Shown here: piece by piece, positions 1-8,786 of the stretch
Layout of the letters: each line of letters starts with the position of its first letter
Numbering within the stretch: position 1 is the stretch's first letter
Source: Limimonas halophila
Lineage (GTDB): Bacteria > Pseudomonadota > Alphaproteobacteria > Kiloniellales > Rhodovibrionaceae
NCBI RefSeq assembly: GCF_900100655.1
Contig: NZ_FNCE01000003.1
Coordinates: 230,548 to 294,547 of the forward strand
Direction of reading: 5' to 3'
Length of the DNA: 64,000 nucleotides
Program-made: the position numbers and the translations under genes
Notes under the pieces: model-generated
The model's input: the letters and a program-made list of their open reading frames with translations, nothing else
Told to the model about the DNA's origin: nothing
Databases searched by the model: none

Positions 1-239
1 GCCACGACCAGGGCACGATGACCGACACCGACGCCGCCATGGCCAAGCTCTACGCCACCGAGGCGCTGGGCCGCGTCGCGGACCACGCGGTGCAGATCTT
101 CGGCGGCATGGGCCTGGTGGACGAAACGCCGGTGGAGCGCCTCTGGCGCGACGCCCGCCTGGAGCGGATCTGGGACGGCACCAGCGAGATCCAGCGCCAC
201 GTCATCTCGCGCGCGATCCTGCGCGATTACGAGCAGTAA
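1..239 (+). CDS. Acyl-CoA dehydrogenase, C-terminal fragment (5' end outside window)
   Basis: Only the last ~79 codons are present; the reading frame is open to the left edge, so the true start lies upstream. The visible part is the C-terminal helical domain of an acyl-CoA dehydrogenase, the FAD enzyme of fatty-acid or acyl-CoA beta-oxidation. Recognisable family signatures are AVQIFGGMGL, the FAD-contacting helix region, and the closing WDGTSEIQRHVISRAIL. The next gene on the same strand is an acyl-CoA synthetase, so both probably serve one acyl-CoA degradation route. The substrate chain length cannot be judged from this part. Confidence 0.9.
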   Translation, partial: HDQGTMTDTDAAMAKLYATEALGRVADHAVQIFGGMGLVDETPVERLWRDARLERIWDGTSEIQRHVISRAILRDYEQ

Positions 240-307
240 GATGCGGTTCCGTTGAGCGAAAGCCATCGCTGAACGGGCAAAACGCCGACGGCCCAACCCC
301 CTCTCAA

Positions 308-339
308 TCTCCCCCTCCCCATGCATGGGGAGGGGGAGA
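308..339. repeat. 32-bp perfect palindrome between acyl-CoA dehydrogenase and acyl-CoA synthetase genes
   Basis: Bases 308-323 (tctccccctccccatg) are exactly mirrored by 324-339, giving a 16-bp perfect inverted repeat with no loop. A further related G-rich block (gagggggagggg) lies at 371-382. As RNA it would form a hairpin after the first gene, but no T-run follows, so it is not a classical terminator. The shape is that of a dispersed extragenic palindrome (REP/MITE-like unit); copy number in the genome cannot be seen from here. Confidence 0.75.
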
Positions 340-420
340 CGCCGGCGCGGGGCATGGCCCCGCGTCGCAGAGGGGGAGGGGAAATCGGCCCCAATCCTTG
401 AGACAACGTATGAGGTCGCC

Positions 421-2526
421 GTGTCGGACAGCAGCCTGACGGCGGCGCGCCGCCGCAACCTCCAGCGTGTGCTCACCCCGCGCCACGTCGCGGTCATCGG
501 GGGCGGGGCCGCCGCCGAGGCCGCGCGCCAACTCGACGCTCTCGGCTTCCAGGGGCAGGTGTGGCCGGTCAACCCGCGCCGGACCGAGATCGCCGGCCGG
601 GCCTGCCACGGCTCGGTCGCGGAGTTGCCCGAGGCCCCGGACGCCGCGGTGGTCGCCGCCCCGGCGGCCCAGTGCCCCTGCATCTTCGCGGAGCTGAACC
701 GCATCGGCGCCGGTGGCGGGGTGTGCTTCGCCGCCCACTTCCGCGAGGACGGCGCGGCCGACCTGGAAGCCGAGCTCGTCGAGGCGGCCGGCGATTGCGT
801 GCTCGTCGGCCCCAACAGCCACGGCATCCTCAACCTGCTGGACCGCGTGGCGCTGTGGCCGGACGACCACTGCGCCGAGCCGGTCGAGGCGGGCGCCGCG
901 CTCATCAGCCAGAGCGGCAACGTGGCGCTCAATTCCACCTTCCACCGCCGCTCGGTGCCCCTCAGCCACGTCGTCAGCGCGGGCAACCAGGCCCAGCTCG
1001 ACATCGGCGACTTTATGGACGCCCTGCTGGACGACGCGCGCGTTCACGCCATCGGGCTCTTCATCGAGGGGCTGCGCGACGTGCGCGGGTTCGCGCGGGC
1101 CGCCCGGCGGGCGCTCGAACGGGATGTGCCCGTGGTGGCGCTCAAGGTCGGGGCGTCCGACCACGGGGCGCGCGCCACGCTGGGTCACACGGGCTCGCTT
1201 TCGGGCGCGGACGCGGCCTACGACGCGCTTTTCGACCGCCTGGGCGTGATGCGCGTCCGCACCCCGGAAGCGTTGCTGGAAACGCTCAAGCTCTTCACCA
1301 CGGCCGAGCGGCCGGCGGGCCGGCGGCTGGTGTCGCTCTCCTGCTCGGGCGGAGAAGCGGCCCTGGCCGGCGACCTGATGAGCGGCGCGGGGCTGGTGCT
1401 GCCGGCGCCGTCCGAGGCGGCGGCCGGCGAACTGGCGAAGACCTTCCGCATCCCGCGCGGCTCGGTGGGCAACCCGCTGGACTACAACACGGCCATCTGG
1501 GGCGACGCCGACGCCTGCGCGGACGGCTTCGCCGCCGCGATGGGCGAGGGCACCGACATCGGCGTCCACTTCCTCGACTTCCCGCGCGACGAGGCGTGCG
1601 ACGCCGCGAACTGGCGGGCCGCGCGCGACGGCTTCCTGCGGGCGCATCGGCGCGTCGGCGGCACGGCGGCCATGATCGCCACCTACGCCGAGTGCTTTCC
1701 CGAAGCCGACCGCCGGGCTTGCGTCGCCGCCGGGGTCGCGCCCTTGCAGGGCCTCCAGCCCGCGGTGACGGCCCTGGGCCACGCGGCCGCGCACGCCGAG
1801 TGGCGCCGACGGCTTCTCGACGAGGCGGCGTGGACGGGGCCGCTCGCGGGGGCCGGGCCGCGGACGCCGCCGCGCCTGGTGGATGAGGGCGAGAGCAAGC
1901 GGCGGCTGGCGGCGCACGGCCTCAGCGTGCCGGACGGGCGCTGCGTCGGCCTGGGCGACGTGGGGCAAGCCGCCGAAGCGGTGGGCTTCCCGGTCGTGCT
2001 CAAGGCCGTCGGGCTCGCCCACAAGACGGACGCGGGGGCGGTGGCGCTGAACCTGCAAAGCGCGGAGGCCGTGCGCGCGGCCGCCGACGCCATTGCCGAC
2101 CGGCTGGCGGCCGGGGACGCGGCCCCGGATCGCTGGCTGGTGGAGACGATGGTGCCGGACGCCGTGGCCGAGCTGATCGTCGGCGTGACGCGGGACGACA
2201 CCGTGGGCCCCGTGCTCGTCGTGGGCGACGGCGGCGTGTTCGCCGAGCTGATCGGGCGGACGCGCACGCTTCTGCTGCCCACCACGGAAGCCCGCGTGCG
2301 CGAGGCCATCACCGGCCTGACCACGGGCCGGCGCCTGCTCGGCCAGCGGGGCGACGCGGGCGGCGACCTGGACGCGGCCGTGGCCGCGTGCATGGCCGTG
2401 GCCCGCTACGTCGAGGCGAACGCCGACAGCTTGGCCGAGATCGACGTGAATCCGCTGCTGGTGCGCCCGCCCGGACGGGGCGCCGTGGCAGCCGACGCGC
2501 TCATCGCCGAGGCGGTACACGCGTGA
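421..2526 (+). CDS. NDP-forming acyl-CoA synthetase (acetate--CoA ligase family, fused subunits)
   Basis: A 701-residue protein of the ADP-forming acyl-CoA synthetase superfamily, which ligates an acid to CoA through a phosphohistidine. The order is an N-terminal CoA-binding Rossmann domain (about 20-120), a succinyl-CoA-ligase-like flavodoxin domain with the phosphohistidine motif LGHTGSLSG (His256), and a C-terminal ATP-grasp domain (about 480-700, with FPVVLKAVGLAHKTDAG). GTG 421 was chosen because GAGG at 412-415 sits 5 nt before it. A longer frame opening at 325 begins inside the 32-bp palindrome and adds only low-complexity Arg/Gly residues. The acid substrate is not evident; linkage to acyl-CoA dehydrogenase suggests acyl-CoA catabolism. 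Confidence 0.88.
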   Translation: MSDSSLTAARRRNLQRVLTPRHVAVIGGGAAAEAARQLDALGFQGQVWPVNPRRTEIAGRACHGSVAELPEAPDAAVVAAPAAQCPCIFAELNRIGAGGGVCFAAHFREDGAADLEAELVEAAGDCVLVGPNSHGILNLLDRVALWPDDHCAEPVEAGAALISQSGNVALNSTFHRRSVPLSHVVSAGNQAQLDIGDFMDALLDDARVHAIGLFIEGLRDVRGFARAARRALERDVPVVALKVGASDHGARATLGHTGSLSGADAAYDALFDRLGVMRVRTPEALLETLKLFTTAERPAGRRLVSLSCSGGEAALAGDLMSGAGLVLPAPSEAAAGELAKTFRIPRGSVGNPLDYNTAIWGDADACADGFAAAMGEGTDIGVHFLDFPRDEACDAANWRAARDGFLRAHRRVGGTAAMIATYAECFPEADRRACVAAGVAPLQGLQPAVTALGHAAAHAEWRRRLLDEAAWTGPLAGAGPRTPPRLVDEGESKRRLAAHGLSVPDGRCVGLGDVGQAAEAVGFPVVLKAVGLAHKTDAGAVALNLQSAEAVRAAADAIADRLAAGDAAPDRWLVETMVPDAVAELIVGVTRDDTVGPVLVVGDGGVFAELIGRTRTLLLPTTEARVREAITGLTTGRRLLGQRGDAGGDLDAAVAACMAVARYVEANADSLAEIDVNPLLVRPPGRGAVAADALIAEAVHA

Positions 2527-2625
2527 AGTGTGGAAAGCGGCAAATCGGCCGGAAATTTCGGTCAAAAATCCCGAAGATGGGATAAGCAGCCGGGCCTTTG
2601 CGGCGGATATCGTTTGCGGCGATGG

Positions 2626-2655
2626 GCCGCACCGCCGTGCTGTAGCCGGTGCGGC
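2626..2655 (+). other. Hairpin in the leader of the betaine-binding protein gene
   Basis: gccgcaccg (2626-2634) pairs perfectly with cggtgcggc (2647-2655) around a 12-nt loop, 41 nt before the ATG at 2697. It lacks a T-run. It may protect the 5' end of the mRNA or act as an attenuating structure; no known riboswitch consensus was recognised. Confidence 0.35.
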
Positions 2656-2696
2656 GCCCGGACAACAAGCGACACAAAATGTCGGGAGGCATTCAA

Positions 2697-3671
2697 ATGC
2701 TTGGAGGTTCCATGAAATCGACGATGAGCCAGATCACGCGTCGGGCCGGCGCGGCGCTGGCGGGTGTGGCGCTGGCGGCCAGTGTTGCCGGCGGTTCCGC
2801 CGCCGCGGCCGACAAGCCGACGATCCGCTTCGGCGTGCCCACCTGGACGGGCGTGACCGTGAAGAGCGAGGTCGCCGCCCAAATCCTGGAGCACATGGGC
2901 TTCGCCACGAAGCAGACGACGGCCAGCCCCGCCGTTGCGCTCAACACCATCAAGTCGGATGAGCTGGACATCTATCTCGGCGGCTGGATGCCCACCGAGA
3001 AGGACATGATCGATCCGCTGGTGGAGAAGAACCAGGCCAAGGTCCTGACCACGAACATCTCCAACGCGATCATGGGCATCGCCGTTCCGGAGTACGTCTG
3101 GGAAGCCGGTGTCAAGACCGAGGCCGACCTCGACAAGTTCGCGGACAAGTTCAACAACAAGATCTACGGGATCGAGGCCGGCAGCGGCTTCAACCAGTCC
3201 ATCAAGAGCGCCATCGAGAACGACCGCCACGGCCTCGGCGACTGGCAGCTGATCCCATCCAGCACGTCCGGCATGCTCGCGCAGGTGGACCGCAAGATCC
3301 GCAAAAATGAGTGGATCGTCTTCCTGGGCTGGGAGCCGCACTGGATGAACATCCGCTTCGACATCAAGTACCTGAAGGCCGTGGGTGAGCCCAAGATCGC
3401 CGAGACCACGAGCGACGTGCTGACCGTCGCCAACGTCAAGCTCGGCGAGCGTCACCCCAACGTTGAGAAATTCTTCTCGCAGTATGTCGTGCGGAAAGAC
3501 GAGCAGTCGAAGTGGGTTCTCGACCACGGTCAGAAGGACATTGAGGCCGAAAAGGTCGCGGCCGACTGGATCGCGAACAACCTGGACCGTGTGGCCGAGT
3601 TCCTCGACGGCGTGAAGGCGCGCGACGGCCGCCCCGCCATCGAGGCCGTGAAGGCGGCGGTCGGTTCCTGA
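2697..3671 (+). CDS. Glycine betaine/proline-type ABC transporter substrate-binding protein (ProX/OpuAC family), orphan
   Basis: A 324-residue secreted binding protein. It opens with a signal peptide (basic stretch, then AGAALAGVALAASVAGG, cleavage likely after AAAA), followed by the OpuAC fold beginning DKPTIRFGVPTWTGVTV. Trp residues in the mature part (GGWMP, FLGWEPHWM) suit the aromatic cage that binds quaternary amines such as glycine betaine or choline. Two starts are possible: ATG 2697, with GGGAGG 7 nt upstream (chosen), and ATG 2712, with GGAGG only 4 nt upstream. No permease or ATPase gene is adjacent, so it must work with a transporter encoded elsewhere. Confidence 0.88.
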   Translation: MLGGSMKSTMSQITRRAGAALAGVALAASVAGGSAAAADKPTIRFGVPTWTGVTVKSEVAAQILEHMGFATKQTTASPAVALNTIKSDELDIYLGGWMPTEKDMIDPLVEKNQAKVLTTNISNAIMGIAVPEYVWEAGVKTEADLDKFADKFNNKIYGIEAGSGFNQSIKSAIENDRHGLGDWQLIPSSTSGMLAQVDRKIRKNEWIVFLGWEPHWMNIRFDIKYLKAVGEPKIAETTSDVLTVANVKLGERHPNVEKFFSQYVVRKDEQSKWVLDHGQKDIEAEKVAADWIANNLDRVAEFLDGVKARDGRPAIEAVKAAVGS

Positions 3672-3739
3672 TCGCCCGCCCGTGACGGCGCGTCCGTCTC
3701 TTGACGGACCGCCGCCCATGACCGAATGGACGACCGTGG

Positions 3740-3773
3740 ATGGCCGGGTGCTCCGTTTGGGGCGCCCGGCCAT
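3740..3773. other. Inverted repeat between binding protein and EamA genes
   Basis: atggccgggtg (3740-3750) faces cgcccggccat (3763-3773): an 11-bp stem with one G-T pair and a 12-nt loop. No T-run follows on either side. It could slow or end transcription from the upstream gene, or simply be a leader hairpin of the downstream one. Confidence 0.4.
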
Positions 3774-3799
3774 CTGCGTGTGGCGAACGGAGATGCGGC

Positions 3800-4735
3800 A
3801 TGGCGAGCCCGGCGGCGGAGCGCCATCACGATCCGCTGAACGGCGCGCTGGCGATGCAGGGCGCCGTCATCGCGTTCACGCTGCAGGACGCGGGCATCAA
3901 GTGGCTGCTGGAAACCTACGCGGTCGCGGAGGTGCTCGCCCTGCGTTCGGCGATCGTCATCGCCTGCATGGGCCTCGTGCTGGGGCTGCGCGGCAAGCTG
4001 CTGCGTGCGGTCCGACCCGACCGGATGGTTCAGGTGTACGGCCGCGGGGCGCTGATCGTTTGCGCCTTTTTTGCCTATTTCACCGCGCTCATCTACATGC
4101 CGCTGCCGGACGTGGTGGCGATCTTCTTCGCCGCGCCGCTGATCCAGAGCCTGCTGTCGTGGCCCGTGCTCGGGGAGGCGGTCGGCTGGCGTCGGCTGTC
4201 CGCCATCTTCGCCGGCTTCGTCGGCGTGCTCATCATGGTCGGGCCGGCCGGCGCAATCTACGGTTGGCCCGCGCTGGCGGCCGTCGCCTCGGCCGTGTTC
4301 TACGCCGGGGCGATGGTGTGGAGCCGCGCGCTCGGCCCGCGCGCGACGCCCGTGCAGCTCACCTTCGCCACCAACGTGGCGTTCCTCGTGGCGGGTGGGG
4401 TGGCGTTGCCCGTCGTCTGGACGACGCCGGCGCCCGTCGACGCCGGCTTTCTGGCCCTCATGGCGGGGTTGAATTTCCTCGGCCACATCGGGCTGGCGGC
4501 CGCGTACCGGCTTGCACCCGTCGCCGTCGTGTCGCCGCTGGATTACACCGCGATGCCGCTGGCCGTGCTCCTGGGCGTGGCGGTTTGGGGCGACTGGCCC
4601 ACCTGGGGCACCGTCGCGGGCGTGCCGCTGGTGATCGCCAGCGGCGCCTTCATCCTCTGGCGCGAGCAGCGCCTCAAACGGCTCGGGCCGGACGCCTCAC
4701 CGCGCGTCACGTGGGGTCGAGCGCGTAGCGGCTGA
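3800..4735 (+). CDS. EamA/DMT-family membrane transporter
   Basis: A 311-residue integral membrane protein of the drug/metabolite transporter superfamily, with about ten hydrophobic segments arranged as two EamA repeats. The first runs from AMQGAVIAFTLQDAGIKWLL to VLIMVG, the second from YGWPALAAVASAVFYAGAM to the end. Such carriers export or import amino acids, nucleotides or other small metabolites; the substrate cannot be told here. ATG 3800 is preceded by GGAG (3789-3792). Its last 29 bp overlap convergently with the opposite-strand DUF2237 gene. Confidence 0.85.
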   Translation: MASPAAERHHDPLNGALAMQGAVIAFTLQDAGIKWLLETYAVAEVLALRSAIVIACMGLVLGLRGKLLRAVRPDRMVQVYGRGALIVCAFFAYFTALIYMPLPDVVAIFFAAPLIQSLLSWPVLGEAVGWRRLSAIFAGFVGVLIMVGPAGAIYGWPALAAVASAVFYAGAMVWSRALGPRATPVQLTFATNVAFLVAGGVALPVVWTTPAPVDAGFLALMAGLNFLGHIGLAAAYRLAPVAVVSPLDYTAMPLAVLLGVAVWGDWPTWGTVAGVPLVIASGAFILWREQRLKRLGPDASPRVTWGRARSG

Positions 4736-5096
4736 GCACGTCGAAGGTCACCACCGCCAGGGCTTCCTCGTGCGTGGCGCGCAGGATCACCGGCGGCGCG
4801 ACGCCGGCGTCGAAGGCTTCCTTCCAGCGGCCCACGCACAGGCACCAGCGGTCGCCGGGCCGGAGCCCCGGAAAGCCGAACTGCGGGCGCGGCGTGGAGA
4901 GGTCGTTGCCCTGATCGCGCGTGAACGCCAGGAAGTCGCGCGTCATCTCCGCGCAGACCACGTGCAGGCCCAGGTCGTCCGGCCCCGTGGCGCAGCAGCC
5001 GGTGCGGAAGAAACCCGTGACCGGATTGGAACAGCATTCGGCCAAGGGTTCGCCGAACACGTTCAGCGCATCGGCGTACGGATCGTGATCGCTCAT
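4707..5096 (-). CDS. DUF2237 family protein
   Basis: A 129-residue soluble protein matching the DUF2237 family in length and motifs: ALNVFGEPLAECC near the N-terminus, TGFFRTGCC, HVVCAEMTRDFL, and GDRWCLCVGRW. The several conserved cysteines (CC, GCC, VC, CLC) suggest metal or thiol chemistry, but no function is established. ATG 5096 has a GGGGGA ribosome site just upstream; an upstream in-frame extension to 5147 lacks such a site. The gene ends inside the 3' end of the EamA gene on the other strand. Confidence 0.85.
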   Translation of the reverse strand: MSDHDPYADALNVFGEPLAECCSNPVTGFFRTGCCATGPDDLGLHVVCAEMTRDFLAFTRDQGNDLSTPRPQFGFPGLRPGDRWCLCVGRWKEAFDAGVAPPVILRATHEEALAVVTFDVLSRYALDPT

Positions 5097-5311
5097 GGAT
5101 GATCCCCCTGCATGGACCTTTCGAGGTAGCGCACAGGCGGAGCCCATGCAAAGGCAAAGCCGCAGTTAACCGCCGTTCGGGGCAGGTTGGCGACCCCGGA
5201 ACGGGCGATCCGGTTGCCGGCCCGCGTTGCGGTGCATGTCCGCCGGGGTTTAGTGTCAAAAATATCGCAATGCGGACTCGGCCTCCGCCGAGGCAGCGGG
5301 AGGAGGACACG

Positions 5312-5692
5312 ATGGCGGACCAGCAGGACAGGCGGCGGCGGCACGAGTTCCGGCGCTTCCGGCGCCAGCTCGAAGCGCTGAGCAGCGCGGACATCCGGCA
5401 ACGGCTCGACAGCAACCGCATCCGCAGCCCCGAGCGCCGCGCCCTCGCCGAGGAGGTGCTGGCGGCGCGCGCGGCGGAACCGGGAGCCGAGGCGGCGGCA
5501 GACGAGTCCGCCCGGCCCGCGCCCACAGACGGACGCGCGATCGCGGTGAGCGCGCTGCGGCCCATTGTCCGACCGACGGTGCGCGGCTGGCGCTGGGTGC
5601 ACCGGCGGGACGGACACCTGGCCCGCACGCTCGGCGGCGCCGCGCTGGCCGCCGGTGCGCTCGTGGCCGTCATCGGCCTGCTGCGCCGTTAA
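5312..5692 (+). CDS. Hypothetical protein with C-terminal membrane anchor, upstream of P-type ATPase
   Basis: A 126-residue protein starting at ATG 5312 behind a strong AGGAGG (5301-5306). The N-terminal half is highly charged and helical (RRRHEFRRFRRQLEALS), the middle is Ala/Pro-rich, and the C-terminus carries one hydrophobic segment (LGGAALAAGALVAVIGLLRR) that would anchor it in the membrane with a basic tail. It ends 30 bp before the P-type ATPase gene on the same strand and is probably co-transcribed with it. No family recognised; a small accessory subunit of the ATPase is one possibility. Confidence 0.7.
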   Translation: MADQQDRRRRHEFRRFRRQLEALSSADIRQRLDSNRIRSPERRALAEEVLAARAAEPGAEAAADESARPAPTDGRAIAVSALRPIVRPTVRGWRWVHRRDGHLARTLGGAALAAGALVAVIGLLRR

Positions 5693-5722
5693 AACACCCA
5701 CCCGGTTCCGGGAGTCGCCGCC

Positions 5723-8700
5723 ATGCGGGCTGCCACGGTCGAGGAGGAGGCCGCGCGCCACGGCTTCACCATCGCCGACGACCGCACGGCCGGCCGGTTG
5801 CGCGTGCGTGTACCCGATCTGCGCGCCGCGCCGGAGTTGGCGGCGGCGGTGGAGCGCGGGCTCGCGCGGGTGCCGGGCGTCCGGACCGCGCGTGCCAGCG
5901 CCTGGAGCCGCAGCGTCGTCATCGGCTTCGACGCCGAAACCGCCAAGGACGAGGTTCTGGCGGCGCTGCGCGGCGTCCTCGACGCCCCGCCGGAAACGGG
6001 CGGGACAGCGACGGGCGAGGCGGCGGAAGCGGAGTCCGCCCACCCCGCACCCGACGGCGTGGCCTGGCACACCATGCCGGTGGCGGCCTGTGCCGAGCGC
6101 CTGGAAAGCGATGCGCACGACGGCTTGCCGGTGGACGTGGCCGAGGCGCGGCGTGCGCGCTACGGCGCCAACCGCCTGCGCGAGATGCGCGCCAAGAGCC
6201 GCTGGGAAACCGTCCGCGAGCAGGTGGTGAGCCTGCCGGTGATGCTGCTCATGGGCTCGGCCGCCGTCTCGGTCGCGACGGGCGGCATCGCCGACGCCGC
6301 GGCGATCGTCGGCATCGTCGCCGTCAACACCGTCATCGGCTACATCACCGAGCGCCGCGCCGACGCCACGATCGCCAGCATGGCCGAAACCGGGGAGGGC
6401 ATCGTCCGCGTTAGGCGGGGCGGCAAGAAGTGGAATTGCGCCGAAACCGAACTGGTGCCCGGCGATCTGGTCCAGATCACCGCAGGAAGCCCCGTCCCGG
6501 TGGATGCGCGCGTTGTCGAGTCGCGTGGGCTGATGGTGGACGAGTCCCCACTCACCGGGGAGAGCGTCGGCGTCCGCAAGCAGGCCGGCGCCCTCGGCGA
6601 GGAGGCCGCGCCCATCGCCGACCGCGTGAACATGGTCTACCAGGGCACGGCCGTCACGGCCGGCCGCGCCACGGTGCTCGTCACGGCCACGGGCGGCGCC
6701 ACCGAGATGGGCCGCATCCAGGCCCTGGCCGACGCCGCCGAAGCGCCGCAGACCCCCTCGCAGCGGCAGCTCAACCAGCTCGGCACTTGGCTGGCGCTCG
6801 CCAGCGGCGGGGTGTGCGTCGCCGTCTTCGGCGTCGGGCTGGTGCGCGGCTTCGCCCTCGTCCAGATGGTGAAGAACGCCATGGCGCTCGCGGTCGCGGC
6901 CGTGCCCGAGGGCCTGCCGGCCATGGCGGTGACGACGCTGGCGCTCGGGGTGCGCGACATGCGCCGGCAAGGCGTGCTGATCCGCCGGCTGCCCGCCGTG
7001 GAGACGCTCGGCTCGGTGCAGACGGTCTGCTTCGACAAGACGGGCACGCTCACGGAAAACCGCATGGCCGTGCGGGAGGTGCGCACGGCCGCCGACACCC
7101 TGGACCTGCGCCCCGGCACCGCCATCGGGCAGCCAGCGCTCGGCGACGGGTCGGCGCTGGGCGACCTGCTGCGTGTGTCCGTGCTGTGCAGCGAAACCCG
7201 CATCCGCAAGCGCAACGGCGAGCGCGTGTTCGACGGCTCGGCCACGGAAGCCGCGCTCATCGCCGCCGCCGACCGCGCGGGCTTCAAGGCCAAGAAGCTG
7301 CGCAAGGCGCATCCCATGCTGGACATCCGCGAGCGTGGCAACGGCCGCAACCACATGGCCAGCCGCCACACCACCCCGGACGGCGGCACCTTCCTGGCCG
7401 TGAAGGGCAGCCCCGACGAGGTGCTGGAGATGTGCGCGCACGTGCGCACGCCCGACGGCGACCGCCCGCTGGACGAGGGCGAGCGCGACCGGCTGATCCG
7501 GTTGAACGCGGCGATGGCCGACGAGGGGCTGCGCGTGCTCGCCGCCGCGTGTGCCGGGACGGACGCGCCGCCGGACGCGGCGGGCGAGCTGGACGGCGAG
7601 TTGGTGTGGCTCGGGCTCGTCGGGCTTGCCGACCCGGTGCGGCCGGGGGTTCGCGAGGCGGTGCAGGAATTCCACCGGGCCGGCGTGGCCACGGTGATGA
7701 TCACGGGCGATCAGCGCGACACCGCCCGCGCCATCGCGCGCGATCTGGGCCTGGCGCGCGAGGGCGAGGTGCACGTCGTCGACGCGCGCGAGCTGCACGA
7801 GCTGGACATGCACCGCCTGGGCGAGCTGGCGGAGGAAGCCCACGCTTTCTCGCGCGTGACGCCCGCCGACAAGCTGCGCATCGTCCAGGCGCTGCAGGCG
7901 CGGCGGCGCGTGGTCGCCATGACGGGCGACGGCGTGAACGACGGGCCGGCGCTCAAGGCCGCCGACATCGGCGTGGCCATGGGGCATGGCGGCACGCGCG
8001 TCGCGCGCGAGATGGCGGACGTGGTGCTGCAGCGCGACGACGTGGGCGACATGGCCGTGGCGGTGGCGCGCGGGCGCGCGATCTATCTGAACGTGCGCCG
8101 CGCCATCCAGTTCCTGTTGTCGACCAACTTCAGCGAGATCCTGGTGATGTTCGCCGCCATCGCGGCCGGGGCCGGGCAGCCGCTGACGGCGATGCAACTG
8201 CTGTGGATCAACCTGGCCACCGATGTCTTCCCGGCCATCGGCCTGGCGCTGGAGCCGGCGCACGAGGACGTCATGCGCACCCCGCCGCGCGACCCGCGCG
8301 AGCCCATCATGCGGCGCACGGACCTGTGGCGGATTGGGCGCGAGTCGGCCGTTCTCGCCGCCGGCTCCCTGGGTGGCTACGCCGCGGCCCTGGCGCTCTA
8401 CGGGCCGGGGCCGCAGGCGCAGACCGTGGCCTGCCTCGGCCTCATCGTGGGGCAGTTGAGCCACGCGCTGACGTGCCGCTCGCACCAGCCCGTCCTGAGC
8501 GGCGCGCACCGGCGGCGGCGCAATCGCATCCTGGATGGGGCGCTGATCGGGACGGTCGGGCTGCAGGCGCTGGTGCTGGGCGTGCCGGCGCTGCGGCAGT
8601 TCTTCGGCTTCGCCGGGCTGGACCTCACGGGCTACGCGCTTGTGATCGTCGCCGGGCTCATCCCCTTCGTCGTCAACAACGTCCTGAAGGGCGGCGTGGG

Positions 8701-8782
8701 CCGCCCGCGCGTCCCGGCGGCGGTCAAGCGGCTCTCACAGCTCCCAGTGCCGGCCGCCGGCCGGGCGTTGGTGCCGGCGTGA
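5723..8782 (+). CDS. P2A-type (Ca2+-like) cation-transporting P-type ATPase with N-terminal HMA-like domain
   Basis: A 1019-residue membrane pump. Residues ~20-90 form an HMA-like ferredoxin fold (GRLRVRVPDLR, SRSVVIGFD) without the CxxC metal motif. The P-type core follows: actuator motif LTGES, phosphorylation site FDKTGTLT (Asp438), and hinge TGDGVNDGPALK (about 734-745). Ion-site residues match calcium pumps: AVPEGLP in M4, STNFSEI in M5 (Asn, Glu) and LLWINLATDVFP in M6 (Asn, Thr, Asp). The CPC motif of heavy-metal P1B pumps is absent. Ca2+ or Mn2+ export is therefore the best guess. It ends 4 bp from the convergent HMA2 gene, and the HMA-like head mirrors the two stand-alone HMA2 proteins beside it. 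Confidence 0.9.
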   Translation: MRAATVEEEAARHGFTIADDRTAGRLRVRVPDLRAAPELAAAVERGLARVPGVRTARASAWSRSVVIGFDAETAKDEVLAALRGVLDAPPETGGTATGEAAEAESAHPAPDGVAWHTMPVAACAERLESDAHDGLPVDVAEARRARYGANRLREMRAKSRWETVREQVVSLPVMLLMGSAAVSVATGGIADAAAIVGIVAVNTVIGYITERRADATIASMAETGEGIVRVRRGGKKWNCAETELVPGDLVQITAGSPVPVDARVVESRGLMVDESPLTGESVGVRKQAGALGEEAAPIADRVNMVYQGTAVTAGRATVLVTATGGATEMGRIQALADAAEAPQTPSQRQLNQLGTWLALASGGVCVAVFGVGLVRGFALVQMVKNAMALAVAAVPEGLPAMAVTTLALGVRDMRRQGVLIRRLPAVETLGSVQTVCFDKTGTLTENRMAVREVRTAADTLDLRPGTAIGQPALGDGSALGDLLRVSVLCSETRIRKRNGERVFDGSATEAALIAAADRAGFKAKKLRKAHPMLDIRERGNGRNHMASRHTTPDGGTFLAVKGSPDEVLEMCAHVRTPDGDRPLDEGERDRLIRLNAAMADEGLRVLAAACAGTDAPPDAAGELDGELVWLGLVGLADPVRPGVREAVQEFHRAGVATVMITGDQRDTARAIARDLGLAREGEVHVVDARELHELDMHRLGELAEEAHAFSRVTPADKLRIVQALQARRRVVAMTGDGVNDGPALKAADIGVAMGHGGTRVAREMADVVLQRDDVGDMAVAVARGRAIYLNVRRAIQFLLSTNFSEILVMFAAIAAGAGQPLTAMQLLWINLATDVFPAIGLALEPAHEDVMRTPPRDPREPIMRRTDLWRIGRESAVLAAGSLGGYAAALALYGPGPQAQTVACLGLIVGQLSHALTCRSHQPVLSGAHRRRRNRILDGALIGTVGLQALVLGVPALRQFFGFAGLDLTGYALVIVAGLIPFVVNNVLKGGVGRPRVPAAVKRLSQLPVPAAGRALVPA

Positions 8783-8786
8783 GCGA

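Noticed and set aside
304..2565. A 753-codon minus-strand frame opposite the acyl-CoA synthetase
   Set aside because: Arg/His/Gly-rich composition typical of the antisense reading of GC-rich genes; the plus-strand frame has clear domains.
5093..8509. An 1138-codon minus-strand frame opposite the P-type ATPase
   Set aside because: Same antisense artefact; low-complexity Arg/His/Gln/Ala and no recognisable domain.
5723..8782. Heavy-metal (P1B) or ferrosome-type ATPase
   Set aside because: No CPC-type motif in M4; PEGLP and the M5/M6 residues are of the calcium class.
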